From positions 1 to 51,766 of the forward strand of contig CAIOJO010000253.1 in NCBI GenBank assembly GCA_903858635.1: a DNA stretch of 51,766 bases, given 5' to 3'. The notes beneath the pieces are model-generated. The model was not told where the DNA came from and did not search any database. It saw only the letters and a list, made by a program, of their open reading frames with translations. Below, piece after piece: positions 33,755 through 42,054 of the stretch. Numbering within the stretch: the first letter of the stretch is position 1; every line of letters starts with the position of its first letter. The position numbers were made by a program, and so were the translations under genes. The stretch is from an uncultured Telmatospirillum sp. (GTDB lineage Bacteria > Pseudomonadota > Alphaproteobacteria > Rhodospirillales > Magnetospirillaceae).

Positions 33755-33766
33755 TCGGAGGCTGAC

Positions 33767-35698
33767 ATGGGCGTCCTCGACTGGCTGGAGCTTGAGGAAC
33801 AGGTCGGCCGCCGCTGGCACCGCTGGGTGACGCGGGGGACCGAGAGCTATCCCCATCACCCGCAAGCGGCGGTCACCCTGGAGTCGGTGCAGCCCAGCCT
33901 GGCTGTGTTCTTCCGGGCGGTGGGCGGCGATTTCGGCGTGCAGATCGCCGGCGCCGCGGCGCGCGGTTCGCAGCACCGGCTGTCCTGGCGCCAGAAGCTG
34001 GGCCTGGACGAAGAGCGCCTCGACCAGCCGAGCCTCGATCACACCACCCTGTTCCTGCCCGAACGAATCGGCCTGTTCGCCGAAGCGGAATTGAACCGGC
34101 GGCTGTATTTCTGGCTGGCCGCCTTCTTCACCACCCTCGACCGGCTGCCGGCGATCGACGCCGACAGCCCGATCCGCCGCGATCTCGCCTTCCTGCGACA
34201 AGCCCACCTGGCCACCGAAGCGGTGCTGACCGCCTGTCCCGGCCTGGTGGCCGGTCATCGGGCGCTGTGCCAAGCGGTCCTGGCGATCCGGCCGCAGCGC
34301 GACCTGCCGGCCCAGGAGCGGGCGGTGGAAACGGCGGTGCAAGGGCTGCTGGGCGAACCGGCGGCCGGGCCGCATTGGGCCTTCGTGCAGGACGGCGGTG
34401 ATGTCGCCGCCTTCGAGGCGACCCTCCATTACAAACCGTTCCTGCCGGTGCCGCTGTGGGGCGAGGCGACCGGCCGGACGCCGGGGACTGCCGAGCATGA
34501 CGACGAGGCCGCCGAGGACTCGGAACCCGGCGCCGGCGACGAGGCCGAATCGGCCAAGCGGCGCGGCGCGCGGCGCCAGCAGGATCAGGCCGAGCGCAAG
34601 GATTCGCTGCTGCTGAACCGCTTCGAGAAGATCCTGTCGCTGGCCGAAATGGTCAATGTCAACCGCGACGTCGATGACGACGACGAAGAGAACGCCAAGA
34701 AGGCGGCCGCCGACCTCGACGAGATCGTCGTCGCCAAGAGCCGGAAGAAGCCGGCGGTCAAGCTCCGCTTCGACCTCGACCTGGCCCCCGATGAAGTGGT
34801 CGGCGACGCCTTGAGCGGCCAGCATCTGTATCCCGAATGGGATTATCGCCGGCGCGCCTATCACCCGGCCCATTGCCAGGTGATCACCGCGGTGGCCGAG
34901 CAGAAAGGGGAATCCTGGGCTCCCGACGACGCGGCGCGCCGCCGCATCCGCCGGGTCCGCCGGCAATTCGAGGCACTGCGGCCGCGCCAGATGCTGATGC
35001 GCCGGCAGACCGACGGCGACGACCTGGACCTCGAGGCGGTGGTGCGCTCGCGCTGCGATCTGCTGGCCAGCGGCAGCGGCTCGGATCGCGTCTTCACCCA
35101 GTCGCGCAAGATCGCCCGCGACCTGTCGGTGGCGCTGCTGATGGACGTGTCGCTGTCGACCGACGCCTGGGTGCAGAACCGCCGCGTCCTCGACGTCGAG
35201 AAAGAAGCCCTGACCACCCTGTGCCACGGCCTCAAGGCCTGCGGCGACGAGCATGCGGTCTATGCCTTCACCTCGCGCCGCCGCACCATGGTCAAGGTGA
35301 CCACGGTGAAGGACTTCGAGGAGCCGTTCGGCGAGGCCGTCGAGCGGCGCATCGGCGCCTTGAAGCCGGGCTATTACACACGGATCGGCGCCGCCATCCG
35401 TCACGTCACCAAATTGCTCGAGGCGCGGCCGCATCGGCACCGCCTGCTGCTGCTGCTGACCGACGGCAAGCCCAACGACGTCGATCATTACGAGGGCCGC
35501 TACGGCATCGAGGATACGCGCAAGGCGGTGCAAGAGGCGCGACGGGCCGGCCTCGCCGTCTTCGGGGTGACCGTCGACCGCAAGGCCCAGGACTACTTCC
35601 CCATGCTGTTCGGTCGCGGCAGCTACGCCATCGTCGGCGATGTCGGCCGCCTGTCGGCCGCCCTGCCGAAGATCTATCGGCAATTGGTGACGCGATGA
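33767..35698 (+). CDS. norD: NorD, vWA-domain protein for NOR activation
   Basis: The 643-residue protein has a long N-terminal region, an acidic, charged linker (about residues 240-310), and a C-terminal von Willebrand A domain. The MIDAS motif DVSLS begins at Asp460 in ALLMDVSLSTDAW. NorD pairs with the NorQ ATPase to mature nitric oxide reductase in the cytoplasm. The ATG at 33767 has GGAGG seven bases upstream. The stop overlaps the start of norE as ATGA. Confidence 0.93.
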   Translation: MGVLDWLELEEQVGRRWHRWVTRGTESYPHHPQAAVTLESVQPSLAVFFRAVGGDFGVQIAGAAARGSQHRLSWRQKLGLDEERLDQPSLDHTTLFLPERIGLFAEAELNRRLYFWLAAFFTTLDRLPAIDADSPIRRDLAFLRQAHLATEAVLTACPGLVAGHRALCQAVLAIRPQRDLPAQERAVETAVQGLLGEPAAGPHWAFVQDGGDVAAFEATLHYKPFLPVPLWGEATGRTPGTAEHDDEAAEDSEPGAGDEAESAKRRGARRQQDQAERKDSLLLNRFEKILSLAEMVNVNRDVDDDDEENAKKAAADLDEIVVAKSRKKPAVKLRFDLDLAPDEVVGDALSGQHLYPEWDYRRRAYHPAHCQVITAVAEQKGESWAPDDAARRRIRRVRRQFEALRPRQMLMRRQTDGDDLDLEAVVRSRCDLLASGSGSDRVFTQSRKIARDLSVALLMDVSLSTDAWVQNRRVLDVEKEALTTLCHGLKACGDEHAVYAFTSRRRTMVKVTTVKDFEEPFGEAVERRIGALKPGYYTRIGAAIRHVTKLLEARPHRHRLLLLLTDGKPNDVDHYEGRYGIEDTRKAVQEARRAGLAVFGVTVDRKAQDYFPMLFGRGSYAIVGDVGRLSAALPKIYRQLVTR

Positions 35699-36321
35699 AC
35701 GTCTTGCCCACCTCGCCCCTGCCGGTGACCGAGCAAGCTGTTTCGGGCGAAGCGATTGCGAGCGAAGAGGCGCCGGCCGATTGGGGAGCGCTGTCGGCCT
35801 TGCCGGGCAATCCCATGATGTGGGTGCTGATCCTGTCCGAGCTGGTGGTGTTCGGCGCCTTCTTCGCCTCCTTCGCCTTCGCCCGCGCCCTGCATCCGGC
35901 GGCCTTCAACGCCAGTCAGGCCCATCTCGACCGCCTGCTCGGCGGCGTCAACACGATGGTCCTGTTGACCAGCGGCTTGGCCGCGGCCCTTGCCGTGCGA
36001 GCCCGCGCCGACGGCAAGATCCGTAGCTGCCGCCTGTGGCTGGGCGGAGCGGCGCTGGGCGGTTTCGCCTTCATGGCGGTCAAGCTGGTGGAATATGCCG
36101 ACAAGGCGTCGCAGGGCATCGGCATCGAGACCGACACCTTCTTCACCCTGTTCTATCTGATGACCGGATTCCATTTCCTGCATGTGGCCCTCGGCATCGT
36201 CTTCCTGGGCGTCGTCGCCTGGCGCTGCAGCCTGGAGAACGTCGAAACCGGAACCGCCTTCTGGCACATGGTGGACCTGATCTGGGTCCTGCTTTATCCG
36301 CTGGTCTATCTGATCCGATGA
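35695..36321 (+). CDS. norE: NorE, cytochrome oxidase subunit III-like protein
   Basis: The 208-residue protein has a 35-residue polar N-terminus and five hydrophobic segments matching the cytochrome c oxidase subunit III fold, with MTGFHFLHVALG and AFWHMVDLIWVLLYPLVYL. NorE is an accessory protein in many nor clusters and is not essential for NOR in all species. The ATG at 35695 overlaps the norD stop. A four-base ATGA overlap links it to the next gene. Confidence 0.9.
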   Translation: MNVLPTSPLPVTEQAVSGEAIASEEAPADWGALSALPGNPMMWVLILSELVVFGAFFASFAFARALHPAAFNASQAHLDRLLGGVNTMVLLTSGLAAALAVRARADGKIRSCRLWLGGAALGGFAFMAVKLVEYADKASQGIGIETDTFFTLFYLMTGFHFLHVALGIVFLGVVAWRCSLENVETGTAFWHMVDLIWVLLYPLVYLIR

Positions 36322-36638
36322 GGGCTGATCCGATGAGTGCCCCGATGCTGTCCTCTCGCCTGCGCCTGATCACCTGCTGGGCCACCCTGATCGGCCTCAC
36401 CGGTCTGTCCCTGACCGCATCCGATGCGGCGACGGTCGGCGCCGTGCGGCCGCTCGGCCTGCTGCCGGTGGCCCTGGTGCTGACCGCCGGGCTGTTCAAG
36501 GCGCAGCAGATCCTGTGGTGCTATCTCGGCCTGGGCACCTCGACCGCGGCGTGGAAGGCGAGTTTCGTCGCCTTCCTGCTGTTCCTCTGCACGCTGATCT
36601 TCGGCGCCTATTGGCTCGGCCTGGTGCTGGCCCGGTAA
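36318..36638 (+). CDS. norF: NorF-like small membrane protein
   Basis: The 106-residue protein has three hydrophobic segments and the AQQILWCYLGLGTSTAAWKASF region seen in short subunit IV-like accessory proteins coded after norE. Its role in NO reduction is not known in detail. The ATG at 36318 overlaps the norE TGA. An alternative ATG at 36333 with GAGGG upstream is also possible. It is convergent with the truncated kinase gene, 15 bases away. Confidence 0.75.
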   Translation: MRADPMSAPMLSSRLRLITCWATLIGLTGLSLTASDAATVGAVRPLGLLPVALVLTAGLFKAQQILWCYLGLGTSTAAWKASFVAFLLFLCTLIFGAYWLGLVLAR

Positions 36639-36653
36639 CGCCGCGCCGGCGCG

Positions 36654-37163
36654 TCAGGCGGCGCGCTGCTGCCGGTCCGCCACCAGCGGCACCGCGACCG
36701 AGAACACCGACCCCTTGCCGGGTTGCGACCGCACGGACACCGGATGGGCCAGGAGTTGCGACAGGCGGCGAACGATGGCCAGGCCGAGCCCAAGACCCTG
36801 ACTACGGTCGCGCTCGGCGTTGCCGAGCTGGGTGAACTCCTCGAAAATATCGGCCAGGCGGGATTCCGGTATGCCGATTCCGGTGTCCCACACCTCGATG
36901 GCTAGATGCGGGCCGCGCCGCCGGCAGCCGACCAGGATGCGCCCCTGCTCGGTGTAGCGCACCGCATTGGCCACCAGATTCTGCAGGATGCGGCCGAGAA
37001 GCGCCGGGTCGCTGCGGACCGTCGCCCGGCAGGGCACGACCATCAGGTCCACCTGTTTTTCCCCGGCGGTCGGCCTGAACTCGGCGGCGGCGCGGTGCAG
37101 AAGCTCGTTCACCGCAAAGGTCTCGACCCGCGGGACGACCACCCCGGCATCCAGCTTCGACAT
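36654..37163 (-). pseudogene. Histidine kinase remnant (ATPase domain only)
   Basis: The 169-residue frame holds only the catalytic ATPase domain of a histidine kinase: NLVANAVRYT (N box), VWDTGIGIPE (G1), FEEFTQLGN (F box) and GLGLGLAIV (G2). It begins at SKLDAGVV, the point where intact kinases have just finished the dimerisation/phosphoacceptor domain, so the sensor and H-box are missing. There is no ribosome binding site at ATG 37163. The open frame continues upstream only into sequence belonging to the coiled-coil gene. It marks a break near the edge of the pilus/T4SS segment. Confidence 0.75.
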
Positions 37164-37204
37164 GAGCGGTAGCCGGTCACCGACGGCACCCTGGCGATGG
37201 ATTG

Positions 37205-37516
37205 CTACGCCTTCGGTTGCGGGAGGCGTTGCTTGAGGTCATCGATGGCGGCGAGAATCACTGCCAGATTGGTCGCCGCGGTCTCGCTCACTTGCCGGAA
37301 CTGTGCATCGATCCCGGCGAAGCGAGCATCGATCCCGTCGAAGCGAGCATCCTGCGCCTTGAAGCCGGCCGCCATCTCGGCGCGAATGGCCGGGATCTCT
37401 GCCTCAAGGCGCGACAGATCGGCCTCAAGACGCGACAGATCGGCGCGGACCTGGCGAAGATCCACCTGCATTCCCTTCATCTGCTCGCCCAGAAAGTCCA
37501 GACTGATCTCGCCCAT
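37205..37516 (-). CDS. Small coiled-coil protein of unknown function
   Basis: The 103-residue protein is largely alpha-helical coiled coil. It has heptad-like repeats, first RLEADLSRLEAE and then ARFDGIDARFAGIDAQF. The repeats are visible in the DNA as near-identical tandem units around 37311-37350 and 37400-37440. ATG 37516 is preceded by GAGGA. It sits between the kinase remnant and pilS. No family or function is recognised. A larger open frame to 37624 lacks support. Confidence 0.65.
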   Translation of the reverse strand: MGEISLDFLGEQMKGMQVDLRQVRADLSRLEADLSRLEAEIPAIRAEMAAGFKAQDARFDGIDARFAGIDAQFRQVSETAATNLAVILAAIDDLKQRLPQPKA

Positions 37517-37572
37517 GGAGGTTCCTCGACACCGCCGATAATCTAACACGAATCCTGTGCCCTCGCATCCGG

Positions 37573-38193
37573 TCAGCGGAAGGTGATGGCCAGGGTCGAG
37601 CTGCTGCCCGAGGTCGGCACACAATTGGTAGCCGCCGTATTCATGTCGATACTGGCCAGATTCGACCCGTTGACGCTGGCCCCGACCACGTCGGCCAGCG
37701 CGCTGGAGGTGGTGGTCAACAACTTGACGCAGGCATCGGCGGGCAGGACATAGCTGACGATGAATTCGTCCTTCGGCCCAGCCCCGCCGCTGGAGCTGGC
37801 CGGAGCGACGGCGATTGCCGAGCCGAACATCGAGGTCAATCCGGCGCTGCTGCGCACCAGCGGGGCCGGGGCGATTTTCGCGGCGGCCAATTGGGCGGCA
37901 CTGATGCCGGTATAGTCGCTCCCGGCCTGGTAATAGGCAGACCGGATGTTAGCCACCAGCGACATCAGATTGGCGATTTCTGAATTGGTCTTGGCACTGC
38001 TCGAGCTGGTCTGGAAGAAACCGACCACGCCGACCAGGGTCAAGGTCCCCACCACCACGGCCAGGGCGGTATCCGACAGGCCACCGATGGCACCAGCCTG
38101 CCGCCTATGGCGCTGCCACAGGGAAGGGAAGCCCCTCTCTTCCGGGGGCATCTCCGGCCACGCGGAAGTATTATTGGACCGGCTCACCCGCAT
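37573..38193 (-). CDS. pilS: PilS-like type IVB prepilin (major pilin)
   Basis: The 206-residue protein has a short basic leader ending near RRQAGAIGG, then a strongly hydrophobic helix (LSDTALAVVVGTLTLVGVVGFF) and a polar globular domain with two cysteines (DACVKLL, ATNCVPT) that could form the pilin disulfide. This is the layout of type IVB pilins such as R64 PilS. Cleavage at the Gly region by a prepilin peptidase is expected, but the exact site is uncertain. ATG 38193 has GGAGG six bases upstream. The neighbouring pilM, pilR, pilQ genes support the call. Confidence 0.8.
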   Translation of the reverse strand: MRVSRSNNTSAWPEMPPEERGFPSLWQRHRRQAGAIGGLSDTALAVVVGTLTLVGVVGFFQTSSSSAKTNSEIANLMSLVANIRSAYYQAGSDYTGISAAQLAAAKIAPAPLVRSSAGLTSMFGSAIAVAPASSSGGAGPKDEFIVSYVLPADACVKLLTTTSSALADVVGASVNGSNLASIDMNTAATNCVPTSGSSSTLAITFR

Positions 38194-38254
38194 TGACCGC
38201 CTCCAACACCAAGCACATTTCACCCCTGCATGAGGATAACGGATGTTGACAGTA

Positions 38255-38271
38255 TTTTCCATATTGGAAAA
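38255..38271. promoter_or_regulatory. Palindrome upstream of pilS
   Basis: TTTTCCA-TAT-TGGAAAA, 7-base arms with a 3-base spacer, lies in the 97-base gap between pilM and pilS. It is the most AT-rich stretch in the gap and could be an operator or a promoter element for a separate pilS transcript. The binding protein is unknown. Confidence 0.4.
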
Positions 38272-38290
38272 CACGCATCGCTCGAATTGG

Positions 38291-38782
38291 CTACCGCACC
38301 CGCTGCGAGACCACCGGCACCAGTTGGCCCCATGAGTCGATCGGAGGAATGGCCGACACCTGAGGTTGCCCGGCAAAATAGCCCCGGGTGGAGATCTTCA
38401 GGCTATGGTCGGTCCAGCCGGCCGAAGGCCCGCCGCCGGCCAAATCACCCAAGCTGAGGGCGACACTGGTGGGGTTGATCGTAAGCCCCGCGACAAAGGT
38501 CGACACGGAGCTCCCGTCCGTCACGGCAGCCAACCACGGCATGGCCAGCGCGGTGTAGCCAGCCGGCAGGTACAGCTCACCGGCTGGAACGGCCGTACCG
38601 CCGGTGGGCAGACAAGTGGTGCGCAAGCACCAGTCCACGGCCGCCTTCTGATAGATCAGCATGGCCGCCGCCACGACTTCGGCATTGGGAGCGTCCTTGG
38701 CCACCGGCGTAGCCGGCGGGACGACGAATGCGTAATAGCCGATGGCTGCCAACAAGGCGCCCAGCATGAGGACGACGATCAT
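38291..38782 (-). CDS. PilM-like thin-pilus protein
   Basis: The 163-residue protein has a hydrophobic N-terminal anchor (MIVVLMLGALLAAIGYYAFVV) and a periplasmic domain with two nearby cysteines (WCLRTTCLP). Its size and position in an R64-type pilus cluster fit PilM, a minor inner-membrane protein of thin-pilus systems. ATG 38782 has GGGAGG upstream. It lies between pilS and pilR genes. The similarity is weak, so pilM is a positional call. Confidence 0.6.
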   Translation of the reverse strand: MIVVLMLGALLAAIGYYAFVVPPATPVAKDAPNAEVVAAAMLIYQKAAVDWCLRTTCLPTGGTAVPAGELYLPAGYTALAMPWLAAVTDGSSVSTFVAGLTINPTSVALSLGDLAGGGPSAGWTDHSLKISTRGYFAGQPQVSAIPPIDSWGQLVPVVSQRVR

Positions 38783-38795
38783 TCACCTGCCTCCC

Positions 38796-39890
38796 TCAGA
38801 AGCCACCGGACAATTGCTGCTGCACAGCGATGATGCCGAGCTGGATCCAGGCGATGACCGACGCCACAGCCACCATTCCGCCGACTTTCAGAATGTCGCC
38901 GACTGCGTTCAAGGTATCGACGCTCTGTTTCACCCATTCCGTAGCGATCCGTCGTAGCGCGTCATCGACGTTCCCCATCGCAGCATAGATGCGTAAGTCT
39001 TCGATGATTTCCCGGTCGGGGAATTGGTGTCCCGACAGATGGAGAGACTCGCCCAGGTCATAACCTGAATTGAGGAAGTAGAGAGTCGCATCGATGCGTT
39101 CCCGCAACCACGGATTTGCCGTGGACCGCAATCGGCGCAACGCCTCCGGCAACGGCATCCCGGCCCGAAGAAAGGCCACCAGCGCCGTCAGGAAACTGGT
39201 GCCGAGCACCAAACGATAAAAGGACCATGGGGGAAAGGCGTCGAAGCGCACGCGCCACTCGCCGGTCCACCGTGGCAAGGACCACAGCGACAGCAGGAAG
39301 GCGCCGACGGCAAGCGCAGCAGAAGGAAGCATGCCCGTCCCCACCAGCCGGGACAAGGTCGCCAAGCTCGCCCCCATGCCGCTCCACTGCTCCATCGGCT
39401 TGATTGCCGCAAAGGCAGGAATCGCCTCGACGCTGAAAATCCACATCAAGATGCACAGCAAGAGACCAAGAAAGGCCGGGTAGGTCGCCGCGCTCACCAC
39501 CGCGCCGACCATGCGCCGCGACGAGTCGATGAGACCGGCGGCATCTTCCAGGGCCTGCTCGAGATCGCCGGCCCCCGCCTCGACGATCATCCACTCACGG
39601 CTCGGCACCCAACTCGCCAAGGCGGCGCCGAAAGAGCGGCCGTCATAGACAGCTCGGCGCCACGCCTCGACCACCAGCGCCAGCGGTCGGCGAGGTTGGC
39701 TGCCGTTGCGTGAGGCGAATTGCCAGATCGCGTCGAGGGCACGGGGCAAAGGCATGCCGGTGCGAGCAAGACTTGCGAGTTTCCTGTAAAGACGGGCCCT
39801 TGCGCGCGCAGATAATGACGCCCGCGCCAGAAAGACACCAATGTCGAAATGGTCGAATCGAAGACCGGCTGTGCCCGACCGGTCACTCAT
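38796..39890 (-). CDS. pilR: PilR, inner-membrane platform protein of type IVB pilus (GspF/PilC family)
   Basis: The 364-residue protein has the repeated cytoplasmic domain/transmembrane helix arrangement of the T2SF family. The two halves carry related LYRKLASLARTGMPLPRALDAI and LTALVAFLRAGMPLPEALRRL motifs, and there are hydrophobic segments near residues 135-155, 185-205 and 335-355. It would sit under the PilQ ATPase and transmit its work to pilin. ATG 39890 overlaps the PilQ stop as ATGA. The order with pilQ matches thin-pilus clusters. Confidence 0.87.
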   Translation of the reverse strand: MSDRSGTAGLRFDHFDIGVFLARASLSARARARLYRKLASLARTGMPLPRALDAIWQFASRNGSQPRRPLALVVEAWRRAVYDGRSFGAALASWVPSREWMIVEAGAGDLEQALEDAAGLIDSSRRMVGAVVSAATYPAFLGLLLCILMWIFSVEAIPAFAAIKPMEQWSGMGASLATLSRLVGTGMLPSAALAVGAFLLSLWSLPRWTGEWRVRFDAFPPWSFYRLVLGTSFLTALVAFLRAGMPLPEALRRLRSTANPWLRERIDATLYFLNSGYDLGESLHLSGHQFPDREIIEDLRIYAAMGNVDDALRRIATEWVKQSVDTLNAVGDILKVGGMVAVASVIAWIQLGIIAVQQQLSGGF

Positions 39891-41422
39891 GGGGCGATCA
39901 GTTTGCCGATCTTGTATTCGGCCTGTAGTGGATCGACAATTCCTTCTGCTATCTTATCCAGGACATGGTGGAAGAAGGTTCGCCCTTTCAGGGCAGTCAC
40001 CCAGTAGTGCATGGCCGTTTGGCGCTCGCCTGTGCAAAGCAGGTCGAGAAGCGTTTGATCCGGGCAGATCATTTCGGCGATGACCGTGCGGCCGCTGTAG
40101 CCACCGCGACAGGAAGCGCATCCCTGTCCTGGCAACCAAACCGTCGGATCGTCAAGCAAGTCGCCCAGGCGCATGGCGAGGTCGACCGGCAGATCGGCCT
40201 CGCCCAAGCTCACTTGCCGACGGCAGTGGTGGCAGAGGCGGCGCACCAGCCGCTGCGCAATCAGTCCCCGGATCAGCGATGGATCGCGTAGCTTGTATCC
40301 CTCGACGCCGATATCCATCAAACGCGGCACGATGCCCATCGCATCATTGGCATGCAAGGTGGTCAACACTTGATGCCCGGTCATGGCCGCCTCGAAGGCG
40401 TGGTGCGCGGTGGCCGGCGTTCGCACCTCGCCGATCATGATGCGGTCCGGGTCGCTGCGTAGCGCGGCAGCGATGGCTTCGGTATAGGCGGCGTCGCGAT
40501 CGTCGTCGCTCCGCATATTCGAAACGGGAAGCTGTACGACGCCGTGTATGCGGTATTCGGGGGGATCCTCCACCGACAGGATGTTCTCACCCGGGCACCG
40601 TTCCACAATGTGCCTCATCAGACGTTCGAGGGTGGTGGTTTTCCCGGAACCGGTGGGGCCGGAAATGATCACCATTCCAGTCTGATTCTCGGTGAAATCG
40701 ATCAGCGTCTTGACCTGGTCCTTGGAAAAGCCGAGCTCCTCGATCGTGTGGCCAGCGGCATGGCCGGTGTAGAGGAGCCGCATTACCAGATGCCGCCCGC
40801 TGTACCCGACTGGATTGAATTGCAGGCGAACCGCCTGAACGCCCTCCGGGAGGCCGGTCATGATCCGGCCCGCCTGATAACCGAAAGGATCGTAGCTGGC
40901 GTCCGCGGTCCCTCCTTCGGCGGCCAAAGCATAAGCGGTCATGCAGAATTGGCGGCCGTGCTCAGCCCGCCAGTTCCTTGTTGCTCCAGCGCTGGCGCCC
41001 GGCATCGGCTGCAGTTCACCGTCCACCCGGAGCCGCAAGGTCGCTACGTCATCTTCCACCACCAGATGGACGTCACTTGCCTGGAATCGCGCGGCAAGCT
41101 GGAGAAGCTCCTGCACCTCGCGCTGCATCGCCGTATCGACACGGAGCGTCTTGCCGCCCATGGACCATTCGCGTTGGCCGTTGGCACCCGAATAAAGGCT
41201 TCGCAGCGACCCGAGGTCGACATGCTCCGGTGTCTTGGTCTGAAAGCCGAGGCGGCGCGCCAGGGCCATCAGCCCGATGACATCGACGTCATCGGCGTGT
41301 GAGCGCGATACCAGGCATCGTCCGTCGGAGAAGATCGCCACCTTGTCGCGCAGGACGTCGCTGGCGCGTACGGGCCCACCATCGCGGGTGACCAGTTCTC
41401 CGTCATCGGGACGAAACTTCAT
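39887..41422 (-). CDS. pilQ: PilQ, secretion ATPase of type IVB pilus (GspE/PilB family)
   Basis: The 511-residue protein carries Walker A SGPTGSGKTTTLERL, an Asp box with NILSVEDPPEY, MIGEVRTPATAHHAFEAAMT (Walker B) and TTLHANDAMG (His box). LCHHC and GCASC, about 35-40 residues apart, form the zinc tetracysteine motif of GspE-type ATPases. It would power pilus extension from the cytoplasm. The start at 41422 overlaps the pilP stop, and its own stop overlaps pilR. Not to be confused with the PilQ secretin of other systems; here the name follows R64. Confidence 0.9.
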   Translation of the reverse strand: MKFRPDDGELVTRDGGPVRASDVLRDKVAIFSDGRCLVSRSHADDVDVIGLMALARRLGFQTKTPEHVDLGSLRSLYSGANGQREWSMGGKTLRVDTAMQREVQELLQLAARFQASDVHLVVEDDVATLRLRVDGELQPMPGASAGATRNWRAEHGRQFCMTAYALAAEGGTADASYDPFGYQAGRIMTGLPEGVQAVRLQFNPVGYSGRHLVMRLLYTGHAAGHTIEELGFSKDQVKTLIDFTENQTGMVIISGPTGSGKTTTLERLMRHIVERCPGENILSVEDPPEYRIHGVVQLPVSNMRSDDDRDAAYTEAIAAALRSDPDRIMIGEVRTPATAHHAFEAAMTGHQVLTTLHANDAMGIVPRLMDIGVEGYKLRDPSLIRGLIAQRLVRRLCHHCRRQVSLGEADLPVDLAMRLGDLLDDPTVWLPGQGCASCRGGYSGRTVIAEMICPDQTLLDLLCTGERQTAMHYWVTALKGRTFFHHVLDKIAEGIVDPLQAEYKIGKLIAP

Positions 41423-42054
41423 GGTTGCCCCCTGGTTGGCAAGATACCGAGTTCGTACGGGGATTGTGCGCCCCGACGGACCCGGACCGTGTCGGGGAGG
41501 ATGTCGATAACCTTGAGATCATTGGGTAATATCGCTCCGGCCCGCACCTCTTTCGTTTCACCACCGGAAAAGGCAAGCGAAGCAACCAAGTCATGGCCGA
41601 CCTTGTGAATCCGCCGGACCAATGGATCGCCGGTGACGCCTTTTGCCTCCGGAATTTCTCTGGTAGGGGGGCCGCCGTTCACGACGGCAAGGCCGACAGC
41701 CGATTGAAGGACTGGCTCACCGTTCAGCTCGCGCAGCTTCTTCTGTAGCTCCGCCCGCTTGATGTCGAGTTCCAGGATGGCGAGCTCGGTCTGGCGTTCT
41801 CCAATCTGCCGCAACACGCCCGGAAGCGGCGCGGCATCCGGGGCGCCGATCGGTTCCGCCCTTGGCGACGGCATGCCGGCTGCCTCCGGCGGCGGCGGAT
41901 GTCGCGGCAGCGTTGCTGCCGCTGAATTCGCCCCGATGGCAGGGCCGGCCGCTGCAATTCCCCCCGGACCGCCTTCCGCAGCCGCGGGAGCAACCCCGCC
42001 GACGAGCGAATGAGCCAGCAGGCCGAGCAACCAGGCGCGTGTGTCACCGTACAT
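41419..42054 (-). CDS. pilP: PilP-like thin-pilus protein
   Basis: The 211-residue protein starts with a signal-like segment (AWLLGLLAHSLVGGVAPAAA), then a Pro/Ala-rich linker, a coiled-coil stretch (RQTELAILELDIKRAELQKKL) and a C-terminal domain (SYELGILPT-like end). This matches the periplasmic PilP of R64-type pili, which links inner-membrane and secretin parts. ATG 42054 overlaps the pilO stop by 11 bases. The residue-level similarity is modest; the neighbourhood makes it likely. Confidence 0.77.
   Translation of the reverse strand: MYGDTRAWLLGLLAHSLVGGVAPAAAEGGPGGIAAAGPAIGANSAAATLPRHPPPPEAAGMPSPRAEPIGAPDAAPLPGVLRQIGERQTELAILELDIKRAELQKKLRELNGEPVLQSAVGLAVVNGGPPTREIPEAKGVTGDPLVRRIHKVGHDLVASLAFSGGETKEVRAGAILPNDLKVIDILPDTVRVRRGAQSPYELGILPTRGQP

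Noticed and set aside
32765-35683. Open frame of 972 codons on the minus strand across norQ and norD
   Set aside because: It is antisense to two clearly recognised genes and is a His/Gln/Arg-rich frame typical of the complement of GC-rich coding DNA; no domain is visible.
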